NCBI GenBank assembly: GCA_009809945.1
Contig: WTPW01000366.1
Span: 350,428-414,427 of the forward strand
Source: Gigaspora margarita
Lineage: Eukaryota > Glomeromycota > Glomeromycetes > Diversisporales > Gigasporaceae
Length of the DNA stretch: 64,000 nucleotides
Direction of reading: 5' to 3'
How positions within the stretch are numbered: the first letter of the stretch is position 1; every line of letters begins with the position of its first letter. Under the pieces are notes generated by a model, which saw nothing but the letters and a program-made list of their open reading frames with translations, was not told the origin of the DNA and searched no databases. The translations under genes were made by a program, and so were the position numbers. Positions 11,517 through 22,554 of this stretch are shown one piece after another.

Positions 11517-11846
11517 AAAACACACTACTGGTGCCAACACCACAATGATTTTTTACCAATCACATTTTTAAATGCAGTGTAATGTAAAAATCTTGTATAA
11601 CATAAAATTTGCCATTTTGCTATTTTTTCAAAAATACCTTTTTCTAACTCAAAATTTATCTATAAAACTATCTTTTTTTTTAAAAAAAAAATTCCTTGTG
11701 AAATTTTACTATACACCCTAACCCCTAACTATTAACTCTCACTTAACATTTATTAAATTCAATTTTTGTTTATTTTTTTGTTTATTTTTTTATATTGATC
11801 TTTATGTTATACTACATACTAGTGTTGAACACCAGTGGTGTGTTTT
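11517..11846. repeat. Hairpin-ended element, copy b
   Basis: Left end AAAACACACTACTGGTGCCA and right end ACACCAGTGGTGTGTTTT are inverted, each with a short self-complementary motif (right: AGTGTTGAACACCAGT). The interior keeps the shared core (about 11645-11710) and CACCCTAACCCCTAAC-like repeats. No coding. Confidence 0.68.
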
Positions 11847-12304
11847 CTTATATTAGCTAATTTTGGGTTGGGTCTTTTTTGGACCAAAAGTTATATAACT
11901 TTTTTGTTTCTAAGTAATATTAAAAAAGATTACAAATGAAGCACTTGTATATAACTAAAAAGAGGTTTTTAACCTCTAGACAAAATAAAAAACAAAAAAA
12001 AACTAAATAAAATAGCTATACTAAGTTGTAAAAGAAATACTTTTACTGTTTGTTAATATATTCAGATATTTTAGAATTAGTTCAGCATTGTTGATTGGTT
12101 GGTAACTATCAAAAGTAATTTAGAAGCAAAATTTTAAAATAATAGCCTTTTAAGTATACTTTTGACTTATAATAAAATATATAAATCTCATAATTTTTTA
12201 CAATTTAATTAGAAGTACAAAGTTAGATTTTTTTTTGTTTTACAACTGATACCATGTCTCTCATTCTTTTATTAATTTTAATGAAATATGATACATGTAT
12301 ATAT
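11847..12304. other. AT-rich DNA, no gene
   Basis: No gene or delimitable element. Confidence 0.5.
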
Positions 12305-12618
12305 TGTATATTCTCGAAAATAAGCTACCTTTTTGGGCCAATAATTATATGAAAAAACGTGGATTATCTTATTTTTGAATTGTTAAATTTTTTGAAAAAT
12401 TGAAAAATATACTACTAAAAGTTGTCTAAATGACATGAAATTTTTACTATAAGTGTATTTTGATGTTTTAAACAAGTTTACTTAATGGTACTTTTGAGGT
12501 TACTTAGTAAAATTTGGAGTTTTATATGTAGCAACTGCTAATGCGTTTTTTGAAATTTTTGAAAAAAATTAGAAAAGTAGCTTATTTTCGAAGTAGCTTA
12601 TTTTTGGAAATATATACA
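12305..12618. mobile_element. MITE with AAAATAAGCTAC ends
   Basis: Inverted ends TGTATATTCTCGAAAATAAG and, from the other strand, TGTATATATTTCCAAAAATA lead into GCTAC. Similar ends occur at 14587-14898 and 16847-17379. The interior (about 12400-12560) carries an inverted module with ACTTAGTAAAATTTGGA and TAAACAAGTTTACTTAA that recurs in those elements. Confidence 0.7.
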
Positions 12619-12862
12619 CTAGTCAAAATAAACATATTGTACACATATCCTATACATATCGGGTACCCGATATGTGTAGGATATGTGTAGGATATGTGTA
12701 GAATATGTGTAGGATATGTGAGGATATGTATAATCGGGTACCCGATATGTGTAGATACATCAACTCTACACATATCCTACACATATCATACACATATCGT
12801 ATACATATCGGGTACCCGATATGTGTAGTATATGTGTACAATATGTTTATTTTTGACCAGTG
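12617..12862. mobile_element. Palindromic Tc1-like MITE with GGGTACCC repeats
   Basis: Ends CACTAGTCAAAATAAACATA and, from the other strand, CACTGGTCAAAAATAAACAT pair over more than 55 bp. CACTGGTCAAAA-type ends and ATA/TA flanks resemble Tc1/mariner MITEs. The interior has three copies of ATATCGGGTACCCGATATGT and about a dozen short GATATGTGTAG units in inverted arms. Frames reading Tyr-Pro-Thr-His-Ile repeats here are by-products of the array. Confidence 0.75.
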
Positions 12863-13067
12863 ATAGTATGTACAGTAATCATTAAAGTATTGTAAAAAAA
12901 AAGACTTAGACTACTTTATCTATGGCCTAAAGTTGGCTATAATAGAACATATATTTTATATAGTCTTATTTTCCAAGTTTTAATCTTGAACTTTGGTTCT
13001 ACCCAACTGCATTTGGCCATGGTTCTGAAAAAATACTACCAGAAGTTTGTGACTTGATTTTTACTAC
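12863..13067. other. Short gap without gene
   Basis: AT-rich DNA, nothing recognised. Confidence 0.4.
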
Positions 13068-13134
13068 ATCTCGTAACTTCAGTTATCCAAATTGTAGATT
13101 CTAACTAACAAGCTAAGCCTTGCTAGATTGTTAC
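13068..13134 (-). repeat. SINE fragment
   Basis: CTCGTAACTTCAGTTATCCA followed by AATTGTAGATTCTAAC matches part of the SINE body at about 5080-5125 with a few changes. It is truncated at the edge of the next element. Confidence 0.5.
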
Positions 13135-14584
13135 TAGAAGTCTTAGCTAGGTTAGGTCTGATTCAACCCAACTTGGGTCTGACCCATACCTAAGGCAGAT
13201 CAGGTTAGATCAAACATAGGTTGGGTCAGACCTGGGTCAGATACAGATCAGAGAAAACCCAGGTTGGATCAAATCTGAATCAGATTATATTCAATGATCA
13301 CAAGTAGTCACTATATAGTCAAGTCAAAATTTTACTATATAAACTGATAAAATCTGTTTAAGTAAACTTATTTGGTAGAACAAAATACATATACTCTAAA
13401 ATTTTTATCCAAAATAAAAAACTTTTTATCATTTGACTTTAATTTTATATTCATTAAACATATTTTTTAAAAAGATTCTAATTTTTTTAATAAACATAAA
13501 AATTAAAAGAAATAATAAAACTTTCACTGATTTGAATAAAAATTTTAGTGTATAAGGTAGACTGTCCTATTTCTACAAACTTTTTTTTGCTACATACAAA
13601 ATTTTTAAAAAATAAATATGTTTTTATATAAAATTATATATTTTAAAATTTATAACCAATTTATTATTTAAATATATAAAAATTAAACCAAATTTATATT
13701 TAGAATATTTTTTAATTAATAAAAAAATATCCTATAAATTTTATAAATTTAATAGTTGTTACCTATTTCCACAAATAGTAAAATAGCTTTTGATCCATTA
13801 GCCTGTTTTGAATTATTTAACTACCAAAATGTTCATTTCAATAAGATGATTCCAATGAGCCTAAAACCATCAAAATCCAATTACAGAATCCCAAAATAGT
13901 TCAACTTTTGTGTAATATTATTAGTATCATTTAAAAATTATAAAATACTATTAAAATCGCTATTAAAATTACACAAAAGTTGAATGATCTCAGGATCTCA
14001 TGATTGGAGTTTAATGATTTTGAGCTTGTTAGAATCATTTTATTGAGATGAACATTTTGGAAGTTAAATCATTCAAAACAGATAAGTAGATCAAAAGTTA
14101 TCAGCAATTCTATAAATTAGTTTATATACTAAAATATCCAAATTGGAAACAAATCTTTAATAATCTTAGGATTCTGTAATCAAATTTTAGCAGTTATGGG
14201 CTTGTTTAAAATATTTAACTGATAATTGTTTTAATAGTAAAATTACTCAAAATAAGCTAATGAATTAAAAGATATTTACTATTTGTAGAAATAGAGTAAT
14301 TTGCAGAAATAAGGCAGTCTACCTTATGCATTTTAATCTTCCAAACAAGTTTATTTAAGCAGGCATTATTGATTTATATAGTAAAATTTAGACTTTACTA
14401 TGTAGCAACTATTATCGACCTGGGTTCAACCTGGGTTGGGTTGGGTCAAACCTAGGACAGGTTTGGGGTCTGACCCGGGTCAGGTTTGATATGAGGCAGG
14501 TCAGACCTTGGTTGGGTTTTGACCCAAGTGGGTCTGACCCAAGTCAGGCCCAAACCTAACCCAACCTGCTCACTAAGACCCCTA
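13135..14584. mobile_element. Non-autonomous hAT-like element with nested inserts
   Basis: Ends TAGAAGTCTTAGCTAGGTTA and, from the other strand, TAGGGGTCTTAGTGAGCAGG. Both subterminal regions (13145-13285 and 14413-14575) are rich in GGGTCAGACC/GGTTGGGT motifs in both orientations. The flanks ATTGTTAC and GTTGTATA share only the central TTGT, so the duplication has decayed or been overwritten by the adjoining 14587 element. The interior holds another inverted-repeat element. Confidence 0.68.
13550..14330. repeat. Nested inverted-repeat element with long hairpin
   Basis: Ends ATAAGGTAGACTGTCCTATT and, from the other strand, ATAAGGTAGACTGCCTTATT. Inside, 13785-13935 and 13960-14105 are inverted copies of each other (TTTTGAATTATTTAACT / AGTTAAATCATTCAAAA and on inward), making a hairpin of about 320 bp. 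No coding. Confidence 0.72.
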
Positions 14585-14586
14585 GT

Positions 14587-14898
14587 TGTATATTCCCAAA
14601 AATAAGCTACTCTGAAAATAAGCTACCATTCTGATTTTTTTTAAAATCTTAAAAAATGCATTAGCAGTTACTACATATATAAGTCCAAATTTTACTAAGT
14701 AAACTCAAAAAGTGCCATTAAGTAAACTTGTTTAGAGCATTAAAATACACTTATAATAAAAATTTTATATCATTTGGACAACTTATTATTAGTATGTTTT
14801 TCAATTTTTCAAAAAATTCAACAATTCGAAAATAAGCTATCTTACATTTTTCATGTAATTTTTGGCTCAAAAAAGTAGTTTATTTTCAGGAATATACA
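14587..14898. mobile_element. MITE with AAAATAAGCTAC ends, second copy
   Basis: Ends TGTATATTCCCAAAAATAAG and, from the other strand, TGTATATTCCTGAAAATAAA. The interior contains the same module as 12400-12560 in reverse order. It abuts the 13135-14584 element. Confidence 0.72.
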
Positions 14899-14910
14899 GT
14901 ATATTAAGTC

Positions 14911-15052
14911 CATCTATTGATGTCTTGGGTCTCTGGCTCCCACGGTGTTTTAATTTTCTAATAAGAATAGGTATTTACTACCAATAAGATTTGAATTAGC
15001 GACCTTCTGATTTGTAATCTCAAAGTATAACTGCTATGCTATTAGACCTGAA
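14911..15052 (-). repeat. SINE-like repeat with tRNA-like head
   Basis: On the minus strand an A-box-like TAGCATAGCAGTTA and a B-box-like GCTAATTCAAATC are spaced as in a tRNA. Downstream is a short body ending at GATGTCTTGGGTCTCTGG. A related GACGTCCCAGGTCCAG fragment lies at about 62242. Not a functional tRNA. Confidence 0.52.
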
Positions 15053-15594
15053 ATCAAATACAAAGTTAATATAAAAGGCCATTTTTATAATATTTGATTT
15101 GAAATAATTTAAGTGCAAAATTTTTTGATAATTCTCAATTATAATTGGTTAATTTTGGTCAAAACAAATTAGCTAGTATATATACAACTATAATATACCA
15201 AAATCTGAATAGATAAATCAATAATTATATTATTTAAAATTTTTCTGTAATTCAAAAATAACCAAATTATTTTTTATTTTAATTGACTAACAATTAAATA
15301 TTTATAAACTTAATTATTTTAAACTTTTAATAATAAAAATAGATTTGTTACTTTATATATTTAAATAGAGAACATATTTTAAACTTATTGTTTTCAATAA
15401 AAAATATCTTAAATTTTGTAAAATTCTCAAATTAAAAATAATATTCTTATAAGAATATAAGAATATAAGTTTTTTAATACTAATCATTAGTATTATTTTG
15501 AGTTGACACTTAAAGACTACATTTGTCCTATTTTTAAAATTTAAAAATTTAAAGTTTTAATCTTTTCAAAGTTGCTTAAATTTAACAAGTTTAC
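15053..15594. other. AT-rich DNA, no gene
   Basis: Nothing supported. Confidence 0.5.
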
Positions 15595-15930
15595 TAAAAT
15601 ACACCTATGGTGTTGAACACTATGTTACACAAAACTATTAGAATAGCCAATCAAAATTTAAGATTAGGTGTAACATAAAATTTTGATCTTTTGTTATTTT
15701 TTTAAAAAAAACATTCATATCTCAAAATTTTGCTTATAAAACCACCTTTGGGGCTCTAATAAAAAATATTCCTTGCAAAATTTTGTATATTCTAATGCCC
15801 CAATAAAATTCCAGGCCTCACTCTAACTCTAAAGTAATTAAAATTTTTGTTTTATAAAAATTTTTTTTTTGTTACATGAATTTGCAAATCTAATTTACCT
15901 ATGGTGTTCAACACTATAGGTGCATTTTAT
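15595..15930. repeat. Hairpin-ended element, copy c
   Basis: Left AAAATACACCTATGGTGTTG and right CTATAGGTGCATTTT are inverted. The right end contains the nearly perfect 25-bp palindrome ACCTATGGTGTTCAACACTA plus TAGGT. The shared core is clear (about 15715-15790: TATAAAACCACCTTTGGGGC, then TTCCTTGCAAAATTTTG). Confidence 0.72.
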
Positions 15931-16542
15931 AATAATTGAAATTTAATTGGCCAAATTTTCTATATTTGATTGGTTAAAAATTTTTAAAAAATTTATTATA
16001 TAAATTCAAAACAAATTGATAGGTTATTTGTTCTAATGTGTTCATTTTTGACTTTTTTTATATGTTATCATATAAAAATACTATATTTTTAACTATATAT
16101 TTTAAAAAGTTAATATACTTTATTAAAAATCAAAGCCAATAAGTTGTAGTAAATTAATTTATCTATAAAATAGTGGCTTCCTTTTTTTAATATCTTTTTT
16201 AGATCAAAGTTATTGGTCTTTAAAGTTTGTGTAGTCTTTAAGTGTCATATACTGTAGTTTAAATTAAATCCAAATCTAAAATTTTATTCTCTAGACATTA
16301 TTCTAAAAATTTATAATAGTACTTTTATTATCTTTAAAACTATAAGCAAAATTAGTCAAATTCATCTAAAATTTCTATAAATATACTTATAATCTACTTT
16401 TTTTAAAACTTAAAATATTTAATTATATTGTTTTGATAATATTTAATAATAATCAAAACAAGCAGATTAGTATTTTAAAAAAATTAATGCATTAAATTTT
16501 ATTATCCATATCTCAATAAATTTCAACCCTATTTTTATATTT
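15931..16542. other. AT-rich DNA, no gene
   Basis: No gene seen. The sequence is close to random AT. Confidence 0.5.
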
Positions 16543-16846
16543 TAATGAATAGTAGCATACTGTACCAGTGTTGGCACATTGTCATTTAAAAATAAATGAC
16601 ATCTTGTCATATGACAAGTCATTTTTGTCATAAAAAAATCATTTATTTTTTTATGACTATACTTGTCATTTATAATTTATAGGTTGCTCAATAGCAAAAA
16701 AGTAATACCAATGTAGTTATGTACTATACTAAAATAAGAAACAAAGCTATTGCAATGTGTAGTTGAAATAATTGGTTTTGGAATTAACTGTCTTAATTTC
16801 TACCATAATTTGCTGTAAAAATTTATTTTAATCATAGGTTGTATAC

Positions 16847-17379
16847 TATATATTCCCGAAAATAAGCTACCCCTGTTTAAATCCAAAAACGTAAAAACCT
16901 TTTTCACCCAAAAATAAGCTACCCACATGATCGATGATTGTTGCTACATAGTAAAGGCTAAATTTTACTATGCAAATCGTTTATAACCGCTTAAGTAAAC
17001 TTAATCAGGAGATCAAAATACATATACACTAAAATTTTCATACAAATCAGAGAACTTTTTATTATTTGAGTTTTAATTTTTACGTTCGACAAAAAACTTA
17101 AAAAATTTTTTAAAAAATATATACGACGAACGTAAAAATTAAAACTCAACTAATAAAAACTTCTCCGATTTGCATGAAAATTTCGAAGTATATGCATTTT
17201 GATCTCCTTAATAAGTTTACTTAAGCGATTTTGATCGACTTACATAGTAAAATTTGAACTTTACTATGTAACGACTACTTACGATCGCTAAAAACCTCTT
17301 TCACCCGAAAATAAGCTACCCCACGTTTTTTTACTTAAAATCGCCCAAAAAATGGTAGCTTATTTTTGGGAACCTACGG
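16847..17379. mobile_element. MITE with AAAATAAGCTAC ends, third copy
   Basis: TATATATTCCCGAAAATAAGC on the left and its inverse around GGTAGCTTATTTTTGGGAAC on the right. The inner hairpin is long: TTGCTACATAGTAAAGGCTA at 16939 pairs with the inverse near 17270, and TTTTTACGTTCG pairs with CGAACGTAAAAA across the centre (17080-17130). Confidence 0.72.
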
Positions 17380-17591
17380 TAACCAATCAAAAGCATTAAT
17401 AACTTGATCCAATTGCTATATTAGTTTTATTAGTCAGTACATTGATCACATTTTGGATATAACCATAATTTATTGGTTAGTTGATCAACAAAAAGCTACG
17501 AACTACAAGAATCACTAAAAAATTAATAATTATCAGATAATGTGAACAGCAAAAATTCCAACCAATCTAGAAATCAATCATCCAAATCTTT

Positions 17592-18113
17592 AGGGAAGTG
17601 CAGTAAATCATGTAATTTTCTGGGGGGTCCCCCATCTATCACGTCATATATATATATATATATATAGTATAAATAGCCAATAATATTGAAGTAAAATCGA
17701 TTTTTAGTTATTCGCGAACAGTTGCTACATAGTAAAGACTAAATTCTACTATGTCAATCGATAATTATCGATTATGTAAACTTATTTGGAAGATCAAAAT
17801 ACATATGCTCAGGAATTTTATTAAAATTGAAGAATTTTTTATTATTTAACTTTTAATTTTTACGTTCGTCGAATATATTTTTTTAAAAAATTTTAATTTT
17901 TCCGTCGAACGCAAAAATCAAAAGTCAATTAATAAAAAATTCTTTAATACTTATGAAAATTTTGTAATAAGTGTATTTTGACCTTCTGAATAAGTTTACT
18001 TAAGCGATTTTAATCGATTTGCTTAGTAAAATTAAGACTTTACTATGTAGCGACTTTTGTCGATTGTGGGGTAGCTTATTTTCAGGTCAAAGATGTTTTG
18101 AGTTTTACTGCAT
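17592..18113. mobile_element. Element with the same hairpin core but different ends
   Basis: Ends TAGGGAAGTGCAGTAAATCA and, from the other strand, AAGGGAAATGCAGTAAAACT. The interior 17713-18060 matches the hairpin core of 16939-17285 closely, including the TTTACGTTCG centre. A GGGGTAGCTTATTTTCAGG fragment remains at 18065. A TA microsatellite lies at 17645-17668. Confidence 0.65.
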
Positions 18114-18486
18114 TTCCCTTGGTGGAATGTAATTTTTTCTTAGTATTTGCTAATATATTTTAATAAATTATATTTTTTTTATCTATTGCAAAGCAATTAA
18201 TATTATTGTCATTTATTTGTCATTTTAATGTCATTTATAAAGATATTTTTTATGACTTGTCATTTTGCCATGGTTTTGTACAAAATTTTTTTATAATAAA
18301 TGACATTGTCATTTTAAAATGACATGTCATTTATTGTCATTTTCATAAAAATTTTTATGACCTTGTCATTTGCCAACACTGTACTGTACTACCAGTAGTA
18401 CATTGTACTATATTGTGATAGTCTTTAAAGCTACTTACCTGTTAATTTAAAAATTAAATATTCTATTAAATATTTTTTAAAGAGAA

Positions 18487-18820
18487 TTATCATTTATCGC
18501 TAGTGTGATGCATCACCACCCCTGATCGACCAATCAGGATGCAGGATCAGATATAATGTGAAATTGAAGCAAAACAATCTTTTTTTAAAAAATCGCTTCT
18601 AACTTAAAATTTTGACTAAGAAACTACACTTTTTTCTTGACAAAAAAATTCCTTGCAAAATTTTGGGTTAGGGGGCCTTCTAACTCTTGCACTGCCAAAC
18701 CCTAACCCTAATCATAACACGGCCACTATTTGTTTTGTTTTGATTAATGTAAAATCAAAACAAACAAAATGATTGGTCGATCAGAGGGTAGCGATGCATC
18801 GCACTAGCGATAAATGTTAA
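18487..18820. repeat. Hairpin-ended element, copy d
   Basis: About 50-bp inverted ends: CATTTATCGCTAGTGTGATG and, from the other strand, CATTTATCGCTAGTGCGATG, both continuing to CTGATCGACCAATCA. The interior core (18597-18665) matches copies a-c and is followed by ACCCTAACCCTAATC. The ends are unrelated in sequence to a-c outside the hairpin motif. Confidence 0.75.
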
Positions 18821-20104
18821 AAATCTTTTTTAAAATATTTTAACTATTCGCAATTACACATCTGAGTTTTTTATATAAAGTGTTCTTTAGAATTTTATAA
18901 AAATATTTTTTGTTTAAAATTTTAATCTAGTTTTTATATAATAAAAATAGATTTTTGAATTTTTTTAAATTTTAAATATTTATTGCTCAAAATATATTAG
19001 CTTAAATAATAAAATTATAATTAATTTTAATAAACAACAAATTTTTTTGCAACTTTTATTAAAAAATTAAAACAAATTATTTAATAAAATTTTAAAAAAA
19101 ATTTTTTAAACTTTGTACAAATTTTGATTACTATATATAGTAATAATTTGCAATTAAAAGCTTATAAAGGAAAATAATAATTTATAATATAAACTATAAT
19201 AATTTTTAATAGCAATAAATTTCAAAATTTTTTCTATATAATAAAACTTTTAATTATAAAATTCATTAATAATTTTATAATATACAAAATTTTAAAAAGT
19301 GTACTAAAGGTAGTACATTAAAATTTTAAAAAATAGATTTGAATAAAAAGCTTTTTTTAAATAAATTAATTATTAATTTTAAAATAAATTAAATAGAATT
19401 AAACTAGAATATTTAATAACTAAATTTGAAAAAACAATTAACAAAAGATAAAAGAGATAAAAATATTTTTTGCTAAAAATTATTTAAATTTATAATTTTT
19501 TGATTTATTATTGTTTTTAAAACTGTACTACCAGTAGTACAAAGGGTGTGCTACTATCCATTAATAGTGAAAAGAATGTTTAAATTTTGAGATTTTTTTT
19601 GATTATTTAATACTAAGAATTTTTTGCTTCAAAATTTATTAGAATAAAAATAATGAAAGTTAAGGCATTAATTTTTTTCAAAATGTTAGTTTGCTTGATT
19701 TCAATTGATAGCAACCCATAATACTATAGTAATATTTAATTTTATATTATAAAAAAAGTTAAGCTATTTATATATTAAAAATAAACAATTTAAAAAAAAT
19801 TTTAACTAAAAAAATTATTTACTAATAAACTTTGCAAATACTGTATTTTTACAAAATAACAGGTATAAAAAATTGTAATTTCTAAATAGTATATAAGGCT
19901 TTAAAATAATGAATATATATATTTCAAATAATGTACACTTCATATATACAATGTTTGTAATATAAGTACTATTTTTTTTAGCACAGCAATTATTTGAATA
20001 AACAGATTTATTAAAAAATTAATTTTTGTTTTGATATAATGCCTATGTACATACTTTATTAAGATACTTATTTACAAAATAATATATTTTTATGAAAATA
20101 TGTA
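18821..20104. other. AT-rich DNA, no gene
   Basis: A/T runs throughout and no supported gene. Palindromic GTACTAAAGGTAGTAC (19305-19320) and GTACTACCAGTAGTAC (19524-19539) are the only structured motifs. Confidence 0.5.
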
Positions 20105-20120
20105 TTAGTTTTTGATTTAT

Positions 20121-21381
20121 TTTTATTTTTTTTTTTCAAGTTAAGGTGCTTACTTTGGGAGTAAGAGTTTTATTCAAGATATTCAGATCATGGGCTTCCT
20201 TCATGGAGGTCACCACATAGTATATTGACGAGAGTACAACTAGCTACACCTGCAACTTTTGGTTGCCTATTTAAGTAGCCACCCGAAGGTTCTACACTAG
20301 CTGCCATACCTGCAACCCGCATACCAGTCATTGCCTATTTTAAACCCTCTGATCATTGCTGTCTGCCAATCCACACTTGTATCACCGGAACAAGATCTGG
20401 ATTCTTTTCTACCTCCTTTAGGACTACTTTATCTTCAGTAAGAAACCTGGTAGAGCAGTTCCTGTCCCACACAGGTATTACCTACACTTTGGTAACTTAT
20501 GCTACAGCTTTACCTATATACTTGCAGTCAGGGATTATTCTTAAACCGCTACCGTTAGGCTGTTTGAAATTACAATTTTGTTTAACGTTCTCCCCCTCCA
20601 CCAGCTCTAAGAGCTCCTCCCTAGAATTAAACAGGCCAATCAGAATGCTCAACTCGTTTTAGGATTCCAATAAGTTATGTGCTTATAAGTCAACCAATAA
20701 TAATGTGTTTATTTTTGCAATTTTAATATGTTTGTTTAATTTGACCCCCCATCTCCACCACGCTTAAGCTTCTTAAGGGAACATTAAACAAAATTATAAA
20801 TTTGAATGGCTTTATCTACTTCTTGCCCTTATGAAGTTCCCCAACCCCAGTACTGATCAGTCACTCTTCTGGATCCTTTTCCCTAGTCACATCCCTACTC
20901 CCAATTCTAAGACCCAGAAGGGTTGGTCCACCTAGTGTTAGAATGCTAATGGTCTCCCTCCCCTTGGTACATGCTTCTGAAACACATGTTCTTTTTCTCT
21001 GGTGTGACTCTGCAGTCCAATTAGTAGGGTCCTCCAACTTTTTTGTTATTGGTTTGCTTCTAGTCAGTCACTATCTGAGATCTTTTTCCCCTAGCACCAT
21101 GAAAGTTGGGTACTTCTCCACTCGGGTCTTGTCAAGCGGGTTCTATTCTGCTAATTCCCAGGACTTACACACTTTTTTCTCTTGTGTAACATTACACAAG
21201 TTAGTCAGCTCTCAATAACTTGGTGTTATCCAGGCTACATATCAAAGATCTAATTAGTTGAAGTGCAGATCAGTTACCATAACACAAATGCAATTTTCAA
21301 AACTGTCTCCAGTAGGATTTGAACTCTGCACCTGCTACTTGGGGGTGACAACAACCCAATTTCGCTATGTCACTACACCCC
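20121..21381 (-). mobile_element. Long tRNA-headed retroposon, copy 2
   Basis: Flanked by a perfect 16-bp direct repeat TTAGTTTTTGATTTAT (20105-20120 and 21382-21397). On the minus strand the element starts at 21381 with GGGTGTAGTGACATAGCG and a B-box-like GAGTTCAAATCC about 50 nt later, and ends in an A-rich tail (T-rich 20121-20136). It aligns with 5662-7032 from end to end, without the AGGACCC MITE of copy 1. The long exact duplication shows fairly recent insertion by target-primed reverse transcription. A plus-strand frame at 20943-21218 has a counterpart in copy 1 but is antisense and unlikely to be real. Confidence 0.88.
20558..20811. mobile_element. Second Harbinger-like MITE family, 254 bp
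   Basis: Ends GGCTGTTTGAAATTACAATT and, from the other strand, AGCCATTCAAATTTATAATT. Flanked by TTA (20555-20557 and 20812-20814). It occupies the homologous TTA site that holds a different MITE in retroposon copy 1 (6117-6274). Confidence 0.8.
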
Positions 21382-21397
21382 TTAGTTTTTGATTTAT

Positions 21398-21662
21398 AGT
21401 TCTTAATACAATATTATAGTTTATATAAAGAATAACAACTTTTACTATTGTATATTTAGTAGTTTACTTATAACAATTAAGACTTATATTAGAAAGAATT
21501 TTTTTTTTATAAATAAATATATATAAAATTAAAAAAAACTAAAAAAATATTATAATAAAATTTTAAAGCAAAAACTTCAAACTTTTATGCTTTAAAGTTT
21601 ATTAATAATATTAAAAAATTTTAATAAAGTTTATTTTAAAAAATATTTTAAAATAAATATAT
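21398..21662. other. AT-rich DNA, no gene
   Basis: Short AT-rich stretch between two retroposon copies; nothing recognised. Confidence 0.5.
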
Positions 21663-22387
21663 ATATATATTTTTTTTAGTATTTAGAAGCTGGGCCTATT
21701 GCCAGGATTTTATTATAAGTTATTATGAGTTATTAAAGATGTAATATTTGTTACATAATTGAGGATACAACTAGCACATGTGCACTTTTTGTACCTAATT
21801 TAAGTAGTCCATCTGAAGGTTCTATACTAGCTGCTATAACTACAACCCAACTATAGAAGTTGCCTATTTAAATCCTCTGGTTCATGATTCTTCTATTACA
21901 ACCCAATGCACTACATATAAGCAGATATTGTGGAACCTCCAATCCTTTTAGATAATTACAGATCTAAGGGCTACTTTACCCTTACACCAACTGCCTACCA
22001 TTATTCTTTTGTGTCCCATTCCACTTCTGAATATGGATTTTAGTGACAAAGCCGCCTGCCCTTATTAGGTTCATTCCAATCCCAGCCACCCACCTTTTCT
22101 GGTAATGCTGTCATAAATTATCACTATTATCTCCTAATTTAGGACTTCCAAACAGGTTTCTATTTCTCCAATTCTCTGGATTTGTAGTGTAATAATAACA
22201 TATTGCACTATAAAGCTCCTAATCGAGATAGTAGAACCAAGATAACAGGTTTTACAACCCAACTGATATGAGCCACATAGTTACTAAACACAGGCCTATT
22301 GTCCAAAGCATCAATAGTAGGATTCAAACTGTTGACCTGCTACTTGGGTAACATCTTGACAACTTTCTAAGGCACTACACCCTGAAG
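21663..22387 (-). mobile_element. Diverged tRNA-headed retroposon, copy 3
   Basis: The minus-strand head starts near 22387 (GGGTGTAGTGCCTTAG, then a B-box-like AGTTTGAATCC). The body shares GGTTCTATACTAGCTG and the 'TTGCCTATTTAAA-CCTCTG' segment with copies 1 and 2, and the T-run at 21671-21678 marks its tail. Flanks AATAAATATAT (21652-21662 and 22388-22398) match, but the motif is low-complexity. It is shorter and more diverged than the other two. Confidence 0.68.
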
Positions 22388-22554
22388 AATAAATATATTT
22401 CATATTTTTAATAAAATTTTATTTTATTTAAATATTATAAATATTTTAAAAAATCTAGAGGAATTGTTTAGAAAACAGTTTAAAAAATAATAATTTAAAT
22501 TGAAGTACAATATTAGATATTTTATAAATATATATATTTTTTATTTATTATTTG

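Larger units (their letters stand above)
16566..18381. mobile_element. hAT-like element, 1.8 kb, with nested MITEs
   Basis: Ends CAGTGTTGGCACATTGTCAT and, from the other strand, CAGTGTTGGCAAATGACAAG. A perfect 8-bp duplication TACTGTAC lies at 16558-16565 and 18382-18389. CAGTG ends plus 8 bp is classical hAT. Subterminal AATGACA/TGTCATT motifs recur many times in both ends. No transposase. Two smaller elements lie inside (16847-17379, 17592-18113). Confidence 0.9.
16543..19570. repeat. Possible outer element interrupted by a hAT
   Basis: ATGAATAGTAGCATACTGTA (left) and, from the other strand at the right, ATGGATAGTAGCACACCCTT are inverted. Each is followed inward by the palindrome GTACTACCAGTAGTAC (18393-18408, and its counterpart at 19524-19539). 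If these are the ends of one element, the hAT at 16566-18381 landed between the end motif and the palindrome. Remaining interior is AT-rich. Tentative. Confidence 0.4.

Noticed and set aside
12582..12841. Overlapping minus-strand frames rich in Tyr-Pro-Thr-His-Ile
   Set aside because: They are translations of the short tandem and palindromic units in the 12617-12862 element.
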